32,787 nt of DNA from an uncultured Lachnospiraceae bacterium (GCA_902766175.1 CACXCJ010000003.1:1-32787); one strand, 5' to 3'; shown: positions 16,512 through 25,627, numbered from the stretch's first letter. Translations and numbers: made by a program. The notes: generated by a model from the letters alone, not told the origin.

Positions 16512-18632
16512 ATGGAAAGCGGAAACGGGGAGAAAAGGGCGCGGGAGGCGGCAGAGGAGAGGCGGACGGCATATCCGATGGGCCTCACGCCCACCGCGTC
16601 CGGATTCCATGTGAATGTGATCCTTCCCGGCGATTCCTGTGCGCTGGTTCTCTACCGGAGGAATGAGAGAGCCCCGCTTCTTGAGCTTGCCTTTCCGCCA
16701 GAGGAGCGGCTCGGGAAGGTGTGGTCGCTCGATGTGACGTATGAGGAGCTTAAGAAGCGGGGCGTGGGCCTTAAGGACCTCAAGACGGCGGAATACAACT
16801 TCCGCTGCTGCGGCCGCACGCTTCCGGATCCCTGCGGGCTTTCCTTCAGCGGCCGGGATTCCTACGGAAAGGCGGAGCAGTACGGCAGCGAGCTCCGCTC
16901 CCCGGTCTTTTTAAAGCCGTTTGACTGGTCGGGAGACGTCCGCCCGGAAACGCCGCTCGAGGACAGCGTCATTTACCGCCTCCACGTGCGGGGCTTCACG
17001 AAATCGAGAACCAGCGGCGTCACGCAGAAGGGGACCTTTGACGGAATCATCGAGAAAATACCGTATCTCACCTCCCTCGGGATCACCGCGGTGGAGCTCA
17101 TGCCGTGCCAGGAGTTCGAGGAGCTCATGATGCCGAGGGGATGGGGCGGGGCAGTGCAGGACCCCGCGGCCGCCGGGCGTTTCCCGGGCGGCAGGAGCTT
17201 TTCGGCCGGGAAGAATCCGCCCGTGAAGGTGAACTACTGGGGCTACGCCCCCGCGTACCGCTTCGCGCCGAAGGCCTCCTACTGCAGGAGGAGGGGACGG
17301 GACCCGGCGGGGGAGTTCCGAAGCATGGTGCGGGAGCTTCACCGCGCGGGGATCGAGGTGATCCCGGAATTTTATTTCGACGGGTCGGAGAATCTCTCCT
17401 GTGTGCTGGAGGCACTTCGCTTCTGGGCGCGCTTCTACCGCGTGGACGGGTTCCATATCACGGGAAAGGCGGATCTGCCCGCGCTTGCCTCGGACCCCTA
17501 TCTCTCCGATTTAAAGCTCATCGCGGAGCGCTGGCCGGACCTGCCGCCGGACGGAAGCAGGAGGCTCGCGTCGTGCAGCGAGGACTTTGAGCATGAGATG
17601 CGGCGGGTCCTGAAGGGCGATGAGGGCATGCTGAACGCGCTCATGTTTCACACGAGAAGCAACCCGCAGAAGGCGGCGGACATCAAGTTCATGGCGAACA
17701 CGAACGGATTCACGCTCCGGGACGCGGTGAGCTACGAGATGCGCCACAACGAGGCGAACGGCGAGGACAACCGGGACGGGACGGATTTTAATTACACCTG
17801 GAACTGCGGCGCCGAGGGGCCGACGCGGAAGAAATCCGTCCGCTGCCTGAGAAAGCGGCAGATCCGGAACGCGTTTCTTCTGCTGTTTCTGAGCCAGGGG
17901 ACCCCGCTTCTTCTTGCGGGCGATGAGTTCGGGAACTCGCAGGGCGGGAACAACAACGCCTACTGCCAGGACAATGAGGTCTCCTGGCTCGACTGGCGGG
18001 ACGCCTCGAGAAACGGAGACCTGCTCCGCTTCGTGAAGAACTGCATCTCCTTCCGGAAGAAGCACCGCGCCTTTCATTACGCGAAGGAGCCGGAGATCAT
18101 GGACCCGGACGGCTGCGGCATTCCCGACATCTCCTACCACGGGACGCGCGCCTGGCAGCCGGAGTTCGAGGCGTGGAGGCGCCAGCTCGGCATTCTCTAC
18201 AGCGGACACTACGCGAAGGATGCGGAGGGAAAAAGCGACAGCTCCTTCTATGTCATGTACAACATGCACTGGGAGCCGCACGAGTTCGCGATCCCGCACC
18301 CGGAGCGGGGGTTCCGGTGGCATATTGCGGCGGACACCTCCCGCGATGCGGGCGATGCATTCTGGCCGGAGGGAAATGAGCCGGTCCTCGCGGATCAGCA
18401 TCTCTATCTCATGCCGCCGCGCTCCATCGCGGTCATGATCTCGAAGCCGGACCCGGATTTCGAGAGAAATGAGCGGCAGAGGCGGAAGGCGGACGCGGAG
18501 AAGTCGAGACAGCAGAGCGCGGAGCGGAAGAAAAACAGGGAGAGAAATGCGGCGGAGCTGAAGCGCCTGAGAGGTGAGGCAGCGCCCGCGGAAGGTCCGG
18601 CGGCGCAGGAGGGCTCTGTGCAGGAAATCTGA
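16512..18632 (+). CDS. GlgX-like GH13 protein lacking catalytic residues
   Basis: About 706 residues related to glycogen-debranching enzyme/isoamylase. An N-terminal CBM48-like region (about 20-120) precedes a GH13 barrel starting at [15 protein letters not shown]. Family blocks are recognisable: [59 protein letters not shown]. The catalytic positions are changed. The barrel-strand motif DVVFNH reads EFYFDG. The nucleophile motif GFRFD reads GFHIT (Thr317). CHDGF reads NTNGF (Asn398). Only a Glu in LIAERW (E339) remains. Hydrolysis is therefore unlikely. A highly charged Arg/Glu tail of about 60 residues follows. The ATG at 16512 has GGGGAGG upstream. A role in glycogen binding or regulation is a guess. 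Confidence 0.78.
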   Translation: MESGNGEKRAREAAEERRTAYPMGLTPTASGFHVNVILPGDSCALVLYRRNERAPLLELAFPPEERLGKVWSLDVTYEELKKRGVGLKDLKTAEYNFRCCGRTLPDPCGLSFSGRDSYGKAEQYGSELRSPVFLKPFDWSGDVRPETPLEDSVIYRLHVRGFTKSRTSGVTQKGTFDGIIEKIPYLTSLGITAVELMPCQEFEELMMPRGWGGAVQDPAAAGRFPGGRSFSAGKNPPVKVNYWGYAPAYRFAPKASYCRRRGRDPAGEFRSMVRELHRAGIEVIPEFYFDGSENLSCVLEALRFWARFYRVDGFHITGKADLPALASDPYLSDLKLIAERWPDLPPDGSRRLASCSEDFEHEMRRVLKGDEGMLNALMFHTRSNPQKAADIKFMANTNGFTLRDAVSYEMRHNEANGEDNRDGTDFNYTWNCGAEGPTRKKSVRCLRKRQIRNAFLLLFLSQGTPLLLAGDEFGNSQGGNNNAYCQDNEVSWLDWRDASRNGDLLRFVKNCISFRKKHRAFHYAKEPEIMDPDGCGIPDISYHGTRAWQPEFEAWRRQLGILYSGHYAKDAEGKSDSSFYVMYNMHWEPHEFAIPHPERGFRWHIAADTSRDAGDAFWPEGNEPVLADQHLYLMPPRSIAVMISKPDPDFERNERQRRKADAEKSRQQSAERKKNRERNAAELKRLRGEAAPAEGPAAQEGSVQEI

Positions 18633-18657
18633 CACGGCTCCGGAAGTGTGCTATACT
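18629..18657 (+). promoter_or_regulatory. Promoter of trpS
   Basis: CTGACA, 17-bp spacer, TATACT. The -35 overlaps the stop codon of the GlgX-like gene. The resulting leader is about 125 nt. Confidence 0.75.
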
Positions 18658-18660
18658 TTT

Positions 18661-18748
18661 TCTGACTGTGCGGCGCGGAGGAGCATTCCGCCCGGCAGAT
18701 TCAGTCAGACAGAACAAATCCGGGAGGCCCGCGCAGAACCCTGCGCGG
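18661..18748 (+). promoter_or_regulatory. Structured trpS leader
   Basis: Two strong hairpins lie between promoter and gene. TCTGACTG (18661-18668) pairs with CAGTCAGA (18702-18709). CCGCGCAG (18729-18736) pairs with CTGCGCGG (18741-18748) over a 4-nt loop. There is no T-box core (AGGGTGGNACCGCG-like), no Trp codon run and no U-tract after the second hairpin, so a standard T-box or transcription attenuator is not supported. Confidence 0.45.
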
Positions 18749-18790
18749 CTCCTGAGAAAATACGGGAAAGAAACAGAGAGGGAGAATTTC

Positions 18791-19888
18791 ATGGACAAAA
18801 TCATTCTGACCGGTGACCGGCCGACCGGGCGCCTTCATGTGGGACACTATGTGGGTTCGCTCCGCCAGCGGGTCGCGCTGCAGAACTCCGGGGAATACAA
18901 GCGCACCATGATCATGATCGCGGACGCGCAGGCGCTGACGGACAATTTCGCAAATCCCGAGAAGGTCCGCCAGAACATCATCGAGGTGGCGCTGGACTAC
19001 CTGAGCGTGGGGCTTGACCCGGAGAAATCCATTCTCTTCATTCAGTCGCAGATTCCGGAGCTCACGGAGCTCACGTTCTACTACTCGGATCTGGTCACGG
19101 TTGCGCGGCTCCAGAGGAACCCGACCGTGAAGAATGAGATCAAGCTCCGCAACTTCGAGGCGGACATCCCGGTCGGCTTCTTTACCTATCCGATCAGCCA
19201 GGCCTCAGACATCACCGCGTTCAAGGCGACGACCGTCCCGGTCGGAGAGGATCAGCTTCCCATGATCGAGCAGGCGCGGGAGATCGTGCGCCGCTTCAAT
19301 TCGATTTATAAGCCAGTTCTCGTGGAGCCGGAGGCACTGGTCCCCAAAGAGGCCGCGGCGCGGCGGCTCCCGGGCATTGACGGCAAGGCGAAGATGTCGA
19401 AATCGCTGGGCAACTGTATTTACCTCTCTGATTCCGCGGACGAGGTGACGGCGAAGATCAAGACCATGTACACGGACCCGCAGCATCTGCGCGTCTCCGA
19501 CCCGGGGCACCTCGAGGGCAACACGGTGTTCACCTATCTCGACGCCTTCTGCAGGCCGGAGCACTTTGCGCGCTACTGGCCGGAGTACCAGAGCCTCGAC
19601 GAGCTGAAGGAGCACTACCAGAAGGGCGGCGTAGGGGACATGAAGGTGAAGAAGTTCCTCACGCAGATTGTCCAGGAGGAGCTCGAGCCGATCCGCAGGA
19701 AGCGCGCCGAGTACGAGAAGGATATCCCGGCGGTCTACGACATCCTGAAGGCGGGGAGCGACAAGGCGCGCGCCATCGCGGCACAGACGCTTCACGAGGT
19801 GAAGGATGCGATGCAGATCAACTACTTTGACGACGCGGAGCTGATCCGCGCACAGGCGGAGAAGTATGCCGCAAAGCATGAGGACTGA
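18791..19888 (+). CDS. trpS: Tryptophanyl-tRNA synthetase
   Basis: Class Ic synthetase charging tRNA-Trp, 365 residues. The HIGH motif is in [18 protein letters not shown], the KMSKS motif is [10 protein letters not shown], and the tryptophan pocket segment [14 protein letters not shown] is present. It is about 30 residues longer than the classical bacterial form, with a longer helical C-terminal part. The ATG at 18791 has GAGGGAG upstream and begins right at the family start; an upstream in-frame extension to 18668 overlaps the structured leader and is rejected. The next gene's ATG follows directly after the stop. Confidence 0.95.
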   Translation: MDKIILTGDRPTGRLHVGHYVGSLRQRVALQNSGEYKRTMIMIADAQALTDNFANPEKVRQNIIEVALDYLSVGLDPEKSILFIQSQIPELTELTFYYSDLVTVARLQRNPTVKNEIKLRNFEADIPVGFFTYPISQASDITAFKATTVPVGEDQLPMIEQAREIVRRFNSIYKPVLVEPEALVPKEAAARRLPGIDGKAKMSKSLGNCIYLSDSADEVTAKIKTMYTDPQHLRVSDPGHLEGNTVFTYLDAFCRPEHFARYWPEYQSLDELKEHYQKGGVGDMKVKKFLTQIVQEELEPIRRKRAEYEKDIPAVYDILKAGSDKARAIAAQTLHEVKDAMQINYFDDAELIRAQAEKYAAKHED

Positions 19889-20878
19889 ATGAGCATTTTT
19901 GTGATTCTCTGCAGCTGCAACGGGGAGAGATACATTTCCCGCCAGATCGAATCCATCCTGGAGCAGACGGAACCGGGTGTCCGTCTGCTTATTTCAGATG
20001 ACTGCTCGACGGACCGAACTGCGGAGATTGCAGAGGGATTCGCGAGGCTGCATCCGGACCGGATCCAGGTGTTCCGGCGGGAGACTCCGTCCGGCGGCGC
20101 CGCGCGGCACTTTCTCAGCACCCTCTCGCGGGTGATGCGCGGCCGGGAGGCGGATCTCCCGGACTATCTTCTGTTCTCGGATCAGGACGATGTATGGCAC
20201 CCTGACAAGGTGCAGAAGACCCTGAACGTCATGCGGCGGGAGGAGCACGTCTCCGGGACCGCCCTTCCGATCCTGGTGCACTGCGACATGCGCGTGACGG
20301 ATGATGCGGGAAATGTGATCAGCCCCTCCTATGTCCGTTACCAGCAGATGTCGCCGGAGCGGAATCATTTGAATGAGCTTCTGGTGCAGAACAACGTGAC
20401 GGGCGGCGCGATGATGATGAACCGCGCGCTCGCGCGCCTCATCGCCGCACATCCGGTGCCGGAGCACGCGGTGATGCACGATCAGTGGATCGCGCTCGCG
20501 GCGGCGGCCTTCGGGAGAGTCGTGTTTTTTGACAAGGCGCTCTACGACTACCGGCAGCACGGGGACAATGTGCTCGGCGCGGCGAAGGGCAGCCGCGTTA
20601 GGGAGGTGGCGGACCGGCTCGGCCTCTTCCGGAGGGACAAAAAGACGAAGGCGGACATGGATCTTCTCTCAAGAAGGGTCTACGACGCGCTCTTTCTGCA
20701 GGCGGGAGAATTCTACCTCCAGTACGGCAGGGAGCTCTCTCCCCGGAACCGGGAGATTCTGACGGCATTTCTCGCGCTTCCGAAGATGGGACGGCCGGAA
20801 AAGATCCGGACCATCCTGAAGTACGGCTTCACCTTCAACCGCCTCCACCGCACGGTGGGGGAATGCCTGTTCCTGTAA
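19889..20878 (+). CDS. Family 2 glycosyltransferase (rhamnosyltransferase-like)
   Basis: GT-A-fold glycosyltransferase of 329 residues. The nucleotide-sugar site begins FVILCSCNGERYISRQIESI. The Asp of LISDDCSTDRT and the metal-binding SDQDDVWHPDK motif are intact. VTGGAMMMNRAL and the HDQW segment are typical of the rhamnosyltransferase-like subgroup. No membrane helices. It starts immediately after the trpS stop and is followed 4 bp later by a flippase, so it belongs to a surface-glycan group expressed with trpS. The sugar donor and acceptor cannot be predicted. Confidence 0.87.
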   Translation: MSIFVILCSCNGERYISRQIESILEQTEPGVRLLISDDCSTDRTAEIAEGFARLHPDRIQVFRRETPSGGAARHFLSTLSRVMRGREADLPDYLLFSDQDDVWHPDKVQKTLNVMRREEHVSGTALPILVHCDMRVTDDAGNVISPSYVRYQQMSPERNHLNELLVQNNVTGGAMMMNRALARLIAAHPVPEHAVMHDQWIALAAAAFGRVVFFDKALYDYRQHGDNVLGAAKGSRVREVADRLGLFRRDKKTKADMDLLSRRVYDALFLQAGEFYLQYGRELSPRNREILTAFLALPKMGRPEKIRTILKYGFTFNRLHRTVGECLFL

Positions 20879-20882
20879 AATC

Positions 20883-22334
20883 ATGGCGGAAAACAGCAGC
20901 GGGAATTTGAAATCGCGCGTCGCGCGCGGTCTCCTCTGGAAGCTCTCGGAGCTTGCGGGGGCGCAGGGCGTGCAGTTTGTCGTCGCCCTTCTGCTCGCGC
21001 GGCTCATGACGCCCGCCGAGTACGGGACCGTGAGCTATATCATGATTTTCATCACGATCGCGAACGTGTTCGTCCAGTCGGGCTTTGCGACCGCGCTGAT
21101 TCAGGCACCGGAGGTCGAGGAGGAGGACTACTCCTCTGTCCTGCGGATCTGCCTCCTGACCGCCGTCCCGGTCTATCTGCTCCTCTTTTTCGCGGCGCCG
21201 GCCGCTGCGGCCTTCTATGAGATTCCGGTTCTGTGCCCCCTGCTCCGCGTGATGGGAGTGGTCCTGTTCCCGGGCGCGGTGATTTCGATCCAGACCGCCT
21301 ACGTCTCGCGGGAGATGGACTTCCGCCAGCTCTTCAAGGCCACGATGGCGGCGGTTCTCCTCTCGGGCGCGGTCTCCGTTGTGATGGCGTACCGGGGGCT
21401 GAATGTCTGGGCCATGGCGGCGCAGCAGATTCTCTATTACTTCGCGCTCATGGCGGGCCTTTTCGTCACGGTCCCCTGGCGCCCGCGCGGCGGCTTCCGG
21501 AAAGACCGGGTCCGGAGGCTCTTCAGCTTCGGCTGGAAGATTCTCGCGGCGGGGCTCATCGACACCGTCTGGATGAATCTCTACGGGCTCATCATCGGCA
21601 AGCGCTACTCGGCGGCGGATCTCGGCGGCTATAACCGCGGCGAGCAGTTTCCGAAGATCCTCACGACGAACCTCGCCTCCGCGATTCAGGCGGTCGTCCT
21701 CCCCGCGTACGCCAGGAATCAGGACGACCCGGACCGCCTCCGCTCCATGATGCGAAGGAGCATCGGCCTCTCCTCCTTTGTGATTTTCCCGATGATGGCG
21801 GGGCTCGCTGGCTGCAGCACGGCATTGATCCGGGTGCTGCTCACGGACCGCTGGCTTTTCTGCGTGCCGTATCTCTGCGTCATGTGCCTGGGCTACGCGT
21901 TCTACCCGATCCATGTGACAAATCTGCAGATGATCACGGCGCTCGGGCGGAGCGATCTCTTTCTGCGCCTCGAGATCTTAAAGAAGGCGCTCGGCATCCT
22001 GATTCTGCTTCTGAGCCTGAGGTACGGGATCGTGGCGATGCTTCTCTTAAAGGCGCTGGATGAGTTCCTCTGCACCTTTCTCAATGCCTGGCCGCTCGGG
22101 AGGCTGATCGGCTACGGAATCCTGAAGCAGTACCGGGACATGCTGCCGGGGGCGCTCTGCTCGTGCCTCATGGGGGCGGCGGTCTGGAGCCTGAACCGCT
22201 TAAGCCTTCCCGCTCCGGTCCTGCTGCCTGTCCAGATCGCGGCAGGCGCAGCCCTGTATGCGCTGTTCTCCTGGCTCTGGAACCGCGAAAATTTCCGCTA
22301 TCTTCTGGAGCTCTTTCGAAAATGGCGCGGCTGA
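20883..22334 (+). CDS. Polysaccharide flippase (Wzx/PST family)
   Basis: Membrane protein of 483 residues with about 12-14 hydrophobic helices, matching the polysaccharide-export flippases of the MOP superfamily (WzxC-like). The N-terminus has the characteristic amphipathic VARGLLWKLSELAGAQGVQFV and LARLMTPAEYGTVSY; a middle segment reads FSFGWKILAAGLIDTVWMN and YSAADLGGYNRGEQFP. It is expected to flip lipid-linked glycans for a capsule or secondary wall polymer. The ATG follows the upstream GT stop by 4 bp, with a poor ribosome-binding site, suggesting coupling. A 64-bp gap separates it from the next GT gene. Confidence 0.88.
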   Translation: MAENSSGNLKSRVARGLLWKLSELAGAQGVQFVVALLLARLMTPAEYGTVSYIMIFITIANVFVQSGFATALIQAPEVEEEDYSSVLRICLLTAVPVYLLLFFAAPAAAAFYEIPVLCPLLRVMGVVLFPGAVISIQTAYVSREMDFRQLFKATMAAVLLSGAVSVVMAYRGLNVWAMAAQQILYYFALMAGLFVTVPWRPRGGFRKDRVRRLFSFGWKILAAGLIDTVWMNLYGLIIGKRYSAADLGGYNRGEQFPKILTTNLASAIQAVVLPAYARNQDDPDRLRSMMRRSIGLSSFVIFPMMAGLAGCSTALIRVLLTDRWLFCVPYLCVMCLGYAFYPIHVTNLQMITALGRSDLFLRLEILKKALGILILLLSLRYGIVAMLLLKALDEFLCTFLNAWPLGRLIGYGILKQYRDMLPGALCSCLMGAAVWSLNRLSLPAPVLLPVQIAAGAALYALFSWLWNRENFRYLLELFRKWRG

Positions 22335-22398
22335 TGCGGCACAGGTGAGAGAAATGTGAGAGCGGCCCGCAGAGAGTGGGATTCGGGGGGAATGGCTT

Positions 22399-23496
22399 AT
22401 GAAAAGGGAGTTTGCAGAAAGCCGGTTTACGGAGAAGCACGAGGAGAGAACGCTGTCTGCAGGTGCGCAGGCGGGAGAGAGCGGGAATCCGGACGGGAAG
22501 GCACCTCTCGTCAGCATCTGCGCGGTTGCCTATAATCACGCGCCCTACATCCGGGAGGCGCTCGACCACTTCCTGTCGCAGAAGCGGGATTTCGGCATTG
22601 AGATCCTGGTGCACGACGACGCGTCGACGGACGGAACCGCCGGCATCATCCGGGAGTACCAGGAGAGCTGCCCGGACATTGTGAAGCCGATCTTCGAGAC
22701 CGAGAATCAGTACTCGAAGGGCATCCGGAATATCAGCGGCGCGTTCAATTTTCCCCGCGCGCGGGGAAAGTACGTGGCGCTGATGGACTGCGATGACTAC
22801 TGGAAGAGCGACGAAAAGCTCCTCCTTCAGGTCGCCTACATGGAATCGCACCCGGACTGTCAGCTCTGTGTCCACGCAGCGGAGGTCCGGAATGACCGCG
22901 GCGAGCTCATAAACCGGAACCTCATGCGGCCGTTCCGCGGGGACCGCGACCTGAGCCCGGCGGAGCTCGTGGACAAGGCGGGGGCGTTTCCGTTCGGCTC
23001 CATGATGCTGAGGACCGAGCTTGTGAGGAAGCTCCCCGGCTGGTACGTGAACTGTCCGGTCGGCGACCGGCCGCTGGAGCTCATGGCCGCTGCGAAGGGG
23101 TACTGCCACTACATGGACAGCGCGCTGAGCGTGTACCGCTTCAATGGGGCGGGTTCCTGGACAGAGAGCATGATGACGGGGGATTACGAGAGAAAGCAGA
23201 ACGACTACGCGCGTGCCATGCGCGCCATGTACGAGGGCTTTGACAAAACGACCGGTGGGAAGTACCACCGGGAGGCTGTGTCCGCCTCACACCGCCTCTA
23301 CTTTCTGACGCGTGTGAATCTGCGCGCGTTCGATGCAGTCTTTGATCCGCGCTACCGGCGCTACTACCGGGAGCTTCCGCTCCGGGAGCGCTTTTTCCTC
23401 CGCTTTGAGAAAACCGCACCGGGACTCTACCAGGCAGTGCGGAGATGCTACCTCTCTGCGGCGGGAAAGCGGAAGGAAAAGACAGGGCGGAAGTGA
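22399..23496 (+). CDS. Family 2 glycosyltransferase
   Basis: GT2 enzyme of 365 residues with a 35-residue polar N-terminal extension before PLVSICAVAYNHAPYIREAL. The nucleotide-binding Asp pair is in EILVHDDASTDGT, and the metal site in ALMDCDDYWKSDEK. A later GDRPLELMAAAKGYCHYMD segment and a basic C-terminus are typical of cell-wall glycosyltransferases. The ATG has GGGGGGA 7 nt upstream. It ends convergently to aroD, only 36 bp away, where a 14-bp inverted repeat lies. Its partner enzymes (polymerase, priming transferase) are not in this window. Confidence 0.87.
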   Translation: MKREFAESRFTEKHEERTLSAGAQAGESGNPDGKAPLVSICAVAYNHAPYIREALDHFLSQKRDFGIEILVHDDASTDGTAGIIREYQESCPDIVKPIFETENQYSKGIRNISGAFNFPRARGKYVALMDCDDYWKSDEKLLLQVAYMESHPDCQLCVHAAEVRNDRGELINRNLMRPFRGDRDLSPAELVDKAGAFPFGSMMLRTELVRKLPGWYVNCPVGDRPLELMAAAKGYCHYMDSALSVYRFNGAGSWTESMMTGDYERKQNDYARAMRAMYEGFDKTTGGKYHREAVSASHRLYFLTRVNLRAFDAVFDPRYRRYYRELPLRERFFLRFEKTAPGLYQAVRRCYLSAAGKRKEKTGRK

Positions 23497-23505
23497 TGGC
23501 AGCAC

Positions 23506-23576
23506 CGGAAAAGCTCCGGAGCTTCTGTCCCTCTATTCCGTGTGCAGCAGAGTAAGGATTTCCCGGAGCTTTTCCG
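23506..23576. repeat. 14-bp perfect inverted repeat at convergent gene ends
   Basis: CGGAAAAGCTCCGG at 23506-23519 and its exact complement CCGGAGCTTTTCCG at 23563-23576, 43 bp apart. The right arm is inside the last codons of aroD. The left arm is in the short gap and is itself part of the palindrome AAGCTCCGGAGCTT. It may act as a bidirectional terminator, or as competing hairpins. Confidence 0.5.
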
Positions 23577-24288
23577 CGGGGATCTGTCCCGGCGCAGAGG
23601 AAGCGCCAAGTGTGCCGAAGGTCGCGGCAGAGCCGAAGGCTTCCCCGGCGATGCGGGAGAGCACGCCTCTTTTTCCCATGCTCATCGTGATCAGCGGACG
23701 GTCCGGAAAGGTTTCCCGGGCTTTTTTCGTCGCAGAGAGAAGTGTCAGCACATCCTCTCTGCACTGCGGCATGACCGCAATTTTCAGAATGTCTGCGCCG
23801 GCCTCCCGCTCCGATGCGAGGCACCGGAGGATCTCTGCTTCCGGGGGCGTCTCATGAAAATTGTGGCTGGAGCCGACGACTACTGCGCCGCACGCATGGA
23901 GCGAGCGGATCAGCTCCGCCGCGCCCGGGTGCGCGAAGACCTCCACGTCGATCATGTCGGCGCTCCCGGACTCCGCTGCCGAGAGATTCAGAGCCCGGTA
24001 GGTCTCCTCGCGGACTGCCTTTTCTCCGCCCTCCGATGCCGTGCGGAAGGTGAAGAGGAGCGGGAGAGCACCGAGGACCTCTCGGAGTCCCTGCAGGACG
24101 TTCCGGCAGGCCTCCGGGTCGGTTCCGCTCTCAAAGAAGTCCGCCCGCCACTCGGCGAGCTCCGCGGGACTGCCCGGGAGCTTTGATGCGGATTCAAGAA
24201 TGTCCTTCTCTGTGCGCCCGGTCAGCGGGACAATGATTTTCGGGCGGCCGGCTCCGAGGGAGACGGAACGGATTTTAAGAGGAAGCAT
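23533..24288 (-). CDS. aroD: Type I 3-dehydroquinate dehydratase
   Basis: Third step of the shikimate pathway, by the Schiff-base mechanism. The protein is 251 residues, standard for type I. The Schiff-base Lys is in DILKIAVMPQ, the catalytic His in SSHNFHETP, and the conserved acidic segment is MIDVEVFAHP; EWRADFFE near the N-terminus and MSMGKRGVLSR near the C-terminus also match. The ATG at 24288 has AAAGGAGG 7 nt upstream; upstream in-frame codons run into the repeat region and are not coding. It lies 209 bp after the carrier gene on the same strand. Confidence 0.95.
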   Translation of the reverse strand: MLPLKIRSVSLGAGRPKIIVPLTGRTEKDILESASKLPGSPAELAEWRADFFESGTDPEACRNVLQGLREVLGALPLLFTFRTASEGGEKAVREETYRALNLSAAESGSADMIDVEVFAHPGAAELIRSLHACGAVVVGSSHNFHETPPEAEILRCLASEREAGADILKIAVMPQCREDVLTLLSATKKARETFPDRPLITMSMGKRGVLSRIAGEAFGSAATFGTLGASSAPGQIPAEKLREILTLLHTE

Positions 24289-24337
24289 CGGAAAACCTCC
24301 TTTCGGGAGCGCGAACTGAAGTGCGGGTTTCTGATCT

Positions 24338-24426
24338 GCGCATCCCATCTGCGCAGTGAAGCTGGCGGCAGTGTTCATTCTGATCATTGCGCTGGGGAGC
24401 GTATCCCATGTACGCAGTGAAGCTGG
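24338..24426. repeat. Pair of hairpin-bearing direct repeats in the carrier-aroD gap
   Basis: Two 28-bp copies, 24338-24365 and 24399-24426, identical at 25 positions. Each forms a small hairpin: GCGCA-TCCCATC-TGCGC in the first and GCGTA-TCCCATG-TACGC in the second, so one base pair has changed on both sides. Both are followed by AGTGAAGCTGG. A further short direct repeat, CAGTCCGGCA, occurs at 24470 and 24486. Together these explain most of the gap; no gene is seen in it. Confidence 0.55.
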
Positions 24427-24497
24427 GGAAGCGGCGGCCGACGAGCGGCCGGAGTCTGGCGCAGCCCGGCAGTCCGGCAACCCGCCAGTCCGGCAGC

Positions 24498-25436
24498 TCA
24501 GAGCAGCATGCAGATAAGGGGGATGGTGAGCAGGGCTGCGGCGTTTGTGAGGAAGGAAACCTTCGCCGCAAAATCGGTGTCCGAGTGATAGATCTCGGCG
24601 TAAAGCGTGGTGACGCCGGCGCAGGGCATGGCCATCGTGATGATCACAACCGGAACAATCAGCGGGTTCGGGAACGAGAAGAGCTTCAGCGCCGCAATCG
24701 TGATGAGCGGGGAGAGAATGAGGCGCATCACGGTGCAGGTGTACGCGTCGCGGTCAGTGAGGAGGGAGCGGCCGGTGCTTCTGGAGAGCGCCATGCCGCA
24801 CACCATCATGGAGAGCGGCGTCGTGACATTCGACAGATTTGTGACGGCGATCCGCACCGGCTCTGCGATGGGGATCTGTCCGAGATAAAAGACGATGCTC
24901 AGCACAATGGCGAGGTTGACCGGCTGTACGAGAATGGAGCGGAGGCTCAGGCGCGTCGACGCATCCTCGTTGTCTCTGCTCACGGCAAGGGCGCCGAAGA
25001 TGTAGCAGATGACGGTGAAGGGGATCGCGAAAATGACAGCGAGCGCCAGGCCCTCCTCATTTGTCAGCGCAAGAATGATCGGGTACCCCATGAAGCCGTT
25101 GTTCGGGAAGGTCGCTGCGAAGGCCCAGAGCCCGCGGTGCGCCCTGCGGATTTTGAGCGGCCGCGTGAGCAGAAGGTCCGCGGCGAGAGACAGGCCGTAG
25201 ACAAGGAAGCCGATGATCACGATGATGATTCCGCTTTTCAGGAATTCTGCGTCGTATGTTCTCGACGCGAGCGTGATAAAGCAGGTGCACGGAAGGGTGA
25301 TGTCCATGAGCAGGGCGGAGAAGATCTGCATGGCATTCTGAGGCAGGATGTTCCAGTGAAGGCACGCGTAGCCGATCCCCATCAGAAGAAAAAGACCGAG
25401 CAGGTTGGACAGAACGAAAAGAATATCGAGATGCAT
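24498..25436 (-). CDS. Auxin-efflux-carrier (AEC) family transporter
   Basis: Membrane carrier of 312 residues with about 10 helices, of the AEC family, which in bacteria often exports malate, malonate or similar small acids. Typical features: LLGLFLLMGIGYACLHWNIL at the start, the TFPNNGFMGYPI motif in the first half, and a C-terminal MAMPCAGVTTLYAEIY segment. The ATG at 25436 has AGAGG about 8 nt upstream; a 36-residue in-frame extension would run through the promoter and is rejected. It has its own promoter and is divergent from the tannase unit. The substrate is unknown. Confidence 0.86.
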   Translation of the reverse strand: MHLDILFVLSNLLGLFLLMGIGYACLHWNILPQNAMQIFSALLMDITLPCTCFITLASRTYDAEFLKSGIIIVIIGFLVYGLSLAADLLLTRPLKIRRAHRGLWAFAATFPNNGFMGYPIILALTNEEGLALAVIFAIPFTVICYIFGALAVSRDNEDASTRLSLRSILVQPVNLAIVLSIVFYLGQIPIAEPVRIAVTNLSNVTTPLSMMVCGMALSRSTGRSLLTDRDAYTCTVMRLILSPLITIAALKLFSFPNPLIVPVVIITMAMPCAGVTTLYAEIYHSDTDFAAKVSFLTNAAALLTIPLICMLL

Positions 25437-25515
25437 GTTGGAACCTCTTCTGTGAAGCGTAGAAGCAGAGGGCCGGGCCGGCCGTCTTCCTGTGATGTTG
25501 TGATGTGACGCACTT

Positions 25516-25544
25516 ATTCTAATGCGGACGGGGAAAAAATACAA
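25516..25544 (-). promoter_or_regulatory. Promoter of the AEC carrier gene
   Basis: On the minus strand: TTGTAT, 17-bp spacer, TAGAAT, about 75 nt before the ATG. The leader has a TGATGTTGTGATGT repeat. A 9-bp inverted repeat (25440-25448 with 25547-25555) brackets it, but one arm is upstream of the promoter. Confidence 0.7.
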
Positions 25545-25608
25545 ACAGAGGTTCCGGATACCCCGGCGCGTCTTCAGAGAATCCTTTTGGAAAGGTTAAC
25601 AATATTTT

Positions 25609-25627
25609 CAGAAATTTCTGCTATCCT
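25609..25627 (+). promoter_or_regulatory. Possible promoter and operator of the tannase unit
   Basis: A perfect 12-bp palindrome, CAGAAATTTCTG (25609-25620), abuts an extended -10, TGCTATCCT. A TTAACA at 25596 is 20 bp away, longer than ideal. The arrangement suggests a regulated promoter with a repressor or response-regulator site overlapping it, about 60 nt before the ATG. Confidence 0.4.

Noticed and set aside
18658-18790. T-box riboswitch ahead of trpS
   Set aside because: The conserved antiterminator core and a terminator U-tract are both missing.
25440-25555. 9-bp inverted repeat GGAACCTCT/AGAGGTTCC around the carrier-gene promoter
   Set aside because: One arm is upstream of the promoter, so it cannot fold in the mRNA; at this spacing chance is likely.
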